Origin: CAWAXW01 sp963786155
GTDB lineage: Bacteria > Actinomycetota > CADDZG01 > WHSQ01
Assembly: GCA_963786155.1 (NCBI GenBank)
Contig: CAWAXW010000006.1
Span: 2,232,001 to 2,296,000 of the forward strand
Direction: 5' to 3'
DNA: 64,000 nucleotides
The position numbers were made by a program, and so were the translations under genes. Shown piece after piece: positions 63,777-64,000 of the stretch; the first letter of the stretch is position 1; every line of letters starts with the position of its first letter. The notes under the pieces are model-generated. The model ran no database searches and was not told the origin of the DNA. It saw nothing but the letters and a program-made list of their open reading frames with translations.

Positions 63777-64000
63777 ATGCGTCCCATCTGGAAGGGGGCC
63801 GTTTCCTTCGGCCTCATCAGCATCCCCGTACGGCTCTATTCGGCCGTCCAGGAGAAGAGCCTCAAGTTCCACATGCTCCACGAGGAGGACGGGGGCCGGA
63901 TCAAGTATCAGCGGGTCTGCGGCACCTGTGGCAAGGAAGTGAGCTGGGACGACATCGTCAAGGGCTTCGAATTCGAGAAGGACCGCTACGTCCAGTTCAC
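63777..64000 (+). CDS. ku: Ku, non-homologous end-joining protein (partial, 5' part)
   Basis: MRPIWKGAVSFGLISIPVRL is the standard bacterial Ku opening, followed by FHMLHEEDGGRIKYQRVCGT and KEVSWDDIVKGFEFEKDRYV. The gene runs off the end of the window. Ku binds broken DNA ends and recruits LigD, which would be expected just beyond. Divergent from the BldD-like regulator. Confidence 0.95.
   Translation, partial: MRPIWKGAVSFGLISIPVRLYSAVQEKSLKFHMLHEEDGGRIKYQRVCGTCGKEVSWDDIVKGFEFEKDRYVQF

Noticed and set aside
1..64000. Mobile elements, prophage, tRNA or rRNA genes
   Set aside because: No transposase, integrase, phage structural gene, att-like repeat or cloverleaf-like sequence was recognised by eye.

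Overview
This 64 kb window is high-GC DNA with a dense two-strand layout, many 1-8 nt start/stop overlaps and frequent GTG/TTG starts. Its families point to the Actinomycetota: a mycothiol-linked DinB-type protein, DUF3105 and DUF7144 proteins, a PucR regulator, a BldD-like HTH protein, an actinobacterial AAA/TPR regulator and Ku. I cannot name the lineage. It looks like an uncultured relative of the Acidimicrobiia/Thermoleophilia-type groups. No tRNA, rRNA, CRISPR array, insertion sequence or prophage was seen.

Layout. 0-5.2 kb: a MenE-like ligase, a large ATPase regulator and a methyltransferase. 5.2-12.5 kb: three tiny secreted peptides flanking an NADP-binding oxidoreductase and a surface-glycan cluster (AP-superfamily phosphatase, Gfo/Idh/MocA oxidoreductase, GT2, GT4, flippase). 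12.7-19.7 kb: a secreted protein, an isoaspartyl peptidase, an acyl-CoA ligase, a PucR regulator, and a MenC/N-acylamino-acid-racemase plus GNAT pair. 19.8-22.7 kb: two tandem beta-lactamase-fold serine hydrolases, divergent from a TetR gene across two clear palindromic operators.

22.7-34.2 kb is the most unusual region. The TetR gene is followed by a membrane-anchored surface protein, a lipoprotein, an MFS permease fused to a LivF-type ABC ATPase, a single LivH-LivM-LivG fusion, and two paralogous two-TM proteins. Two LivK-type lipoprotein binding proteins converge on it. It reads as a rebuilt branched-chain-amino-acid-type importer with an MFS unit joined to one ATPase.

34.2-46.8 kb: membrane proteins, a MalT-like LuxR regulator, a CYTH protein, SHOCT and RDD proteins, MFS and MMPL exporters, and a CHRD protein. 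46.9-49.9 kb: a rhodanese / persulfide-dioxygenase-like sulfur operon and an RpiB homologue. 49.9-54.6 kb: an ABC-2 exporter, then a tight esterase-esterase-ATP-grasp operon of unknown product. 54.6-64 kb: GlpX, topoisomerase IB, MscL, an Asp-box secreted protein, cell-wall enzymes (NlpC/P60, and a deacetylase-like/L,D-transpeptidase fusion), a DUF3105 protein, a BldD-like regulator and the start of ku.

About 19 reading-frame breaks fall inside otherwise well-conserved genes, roughly one per 3.4 kb and spread evenly. I read most of them as residual indel errors in the assembly rather than real pseudogenes, so broken genes are given as one CDS spanning all frames.
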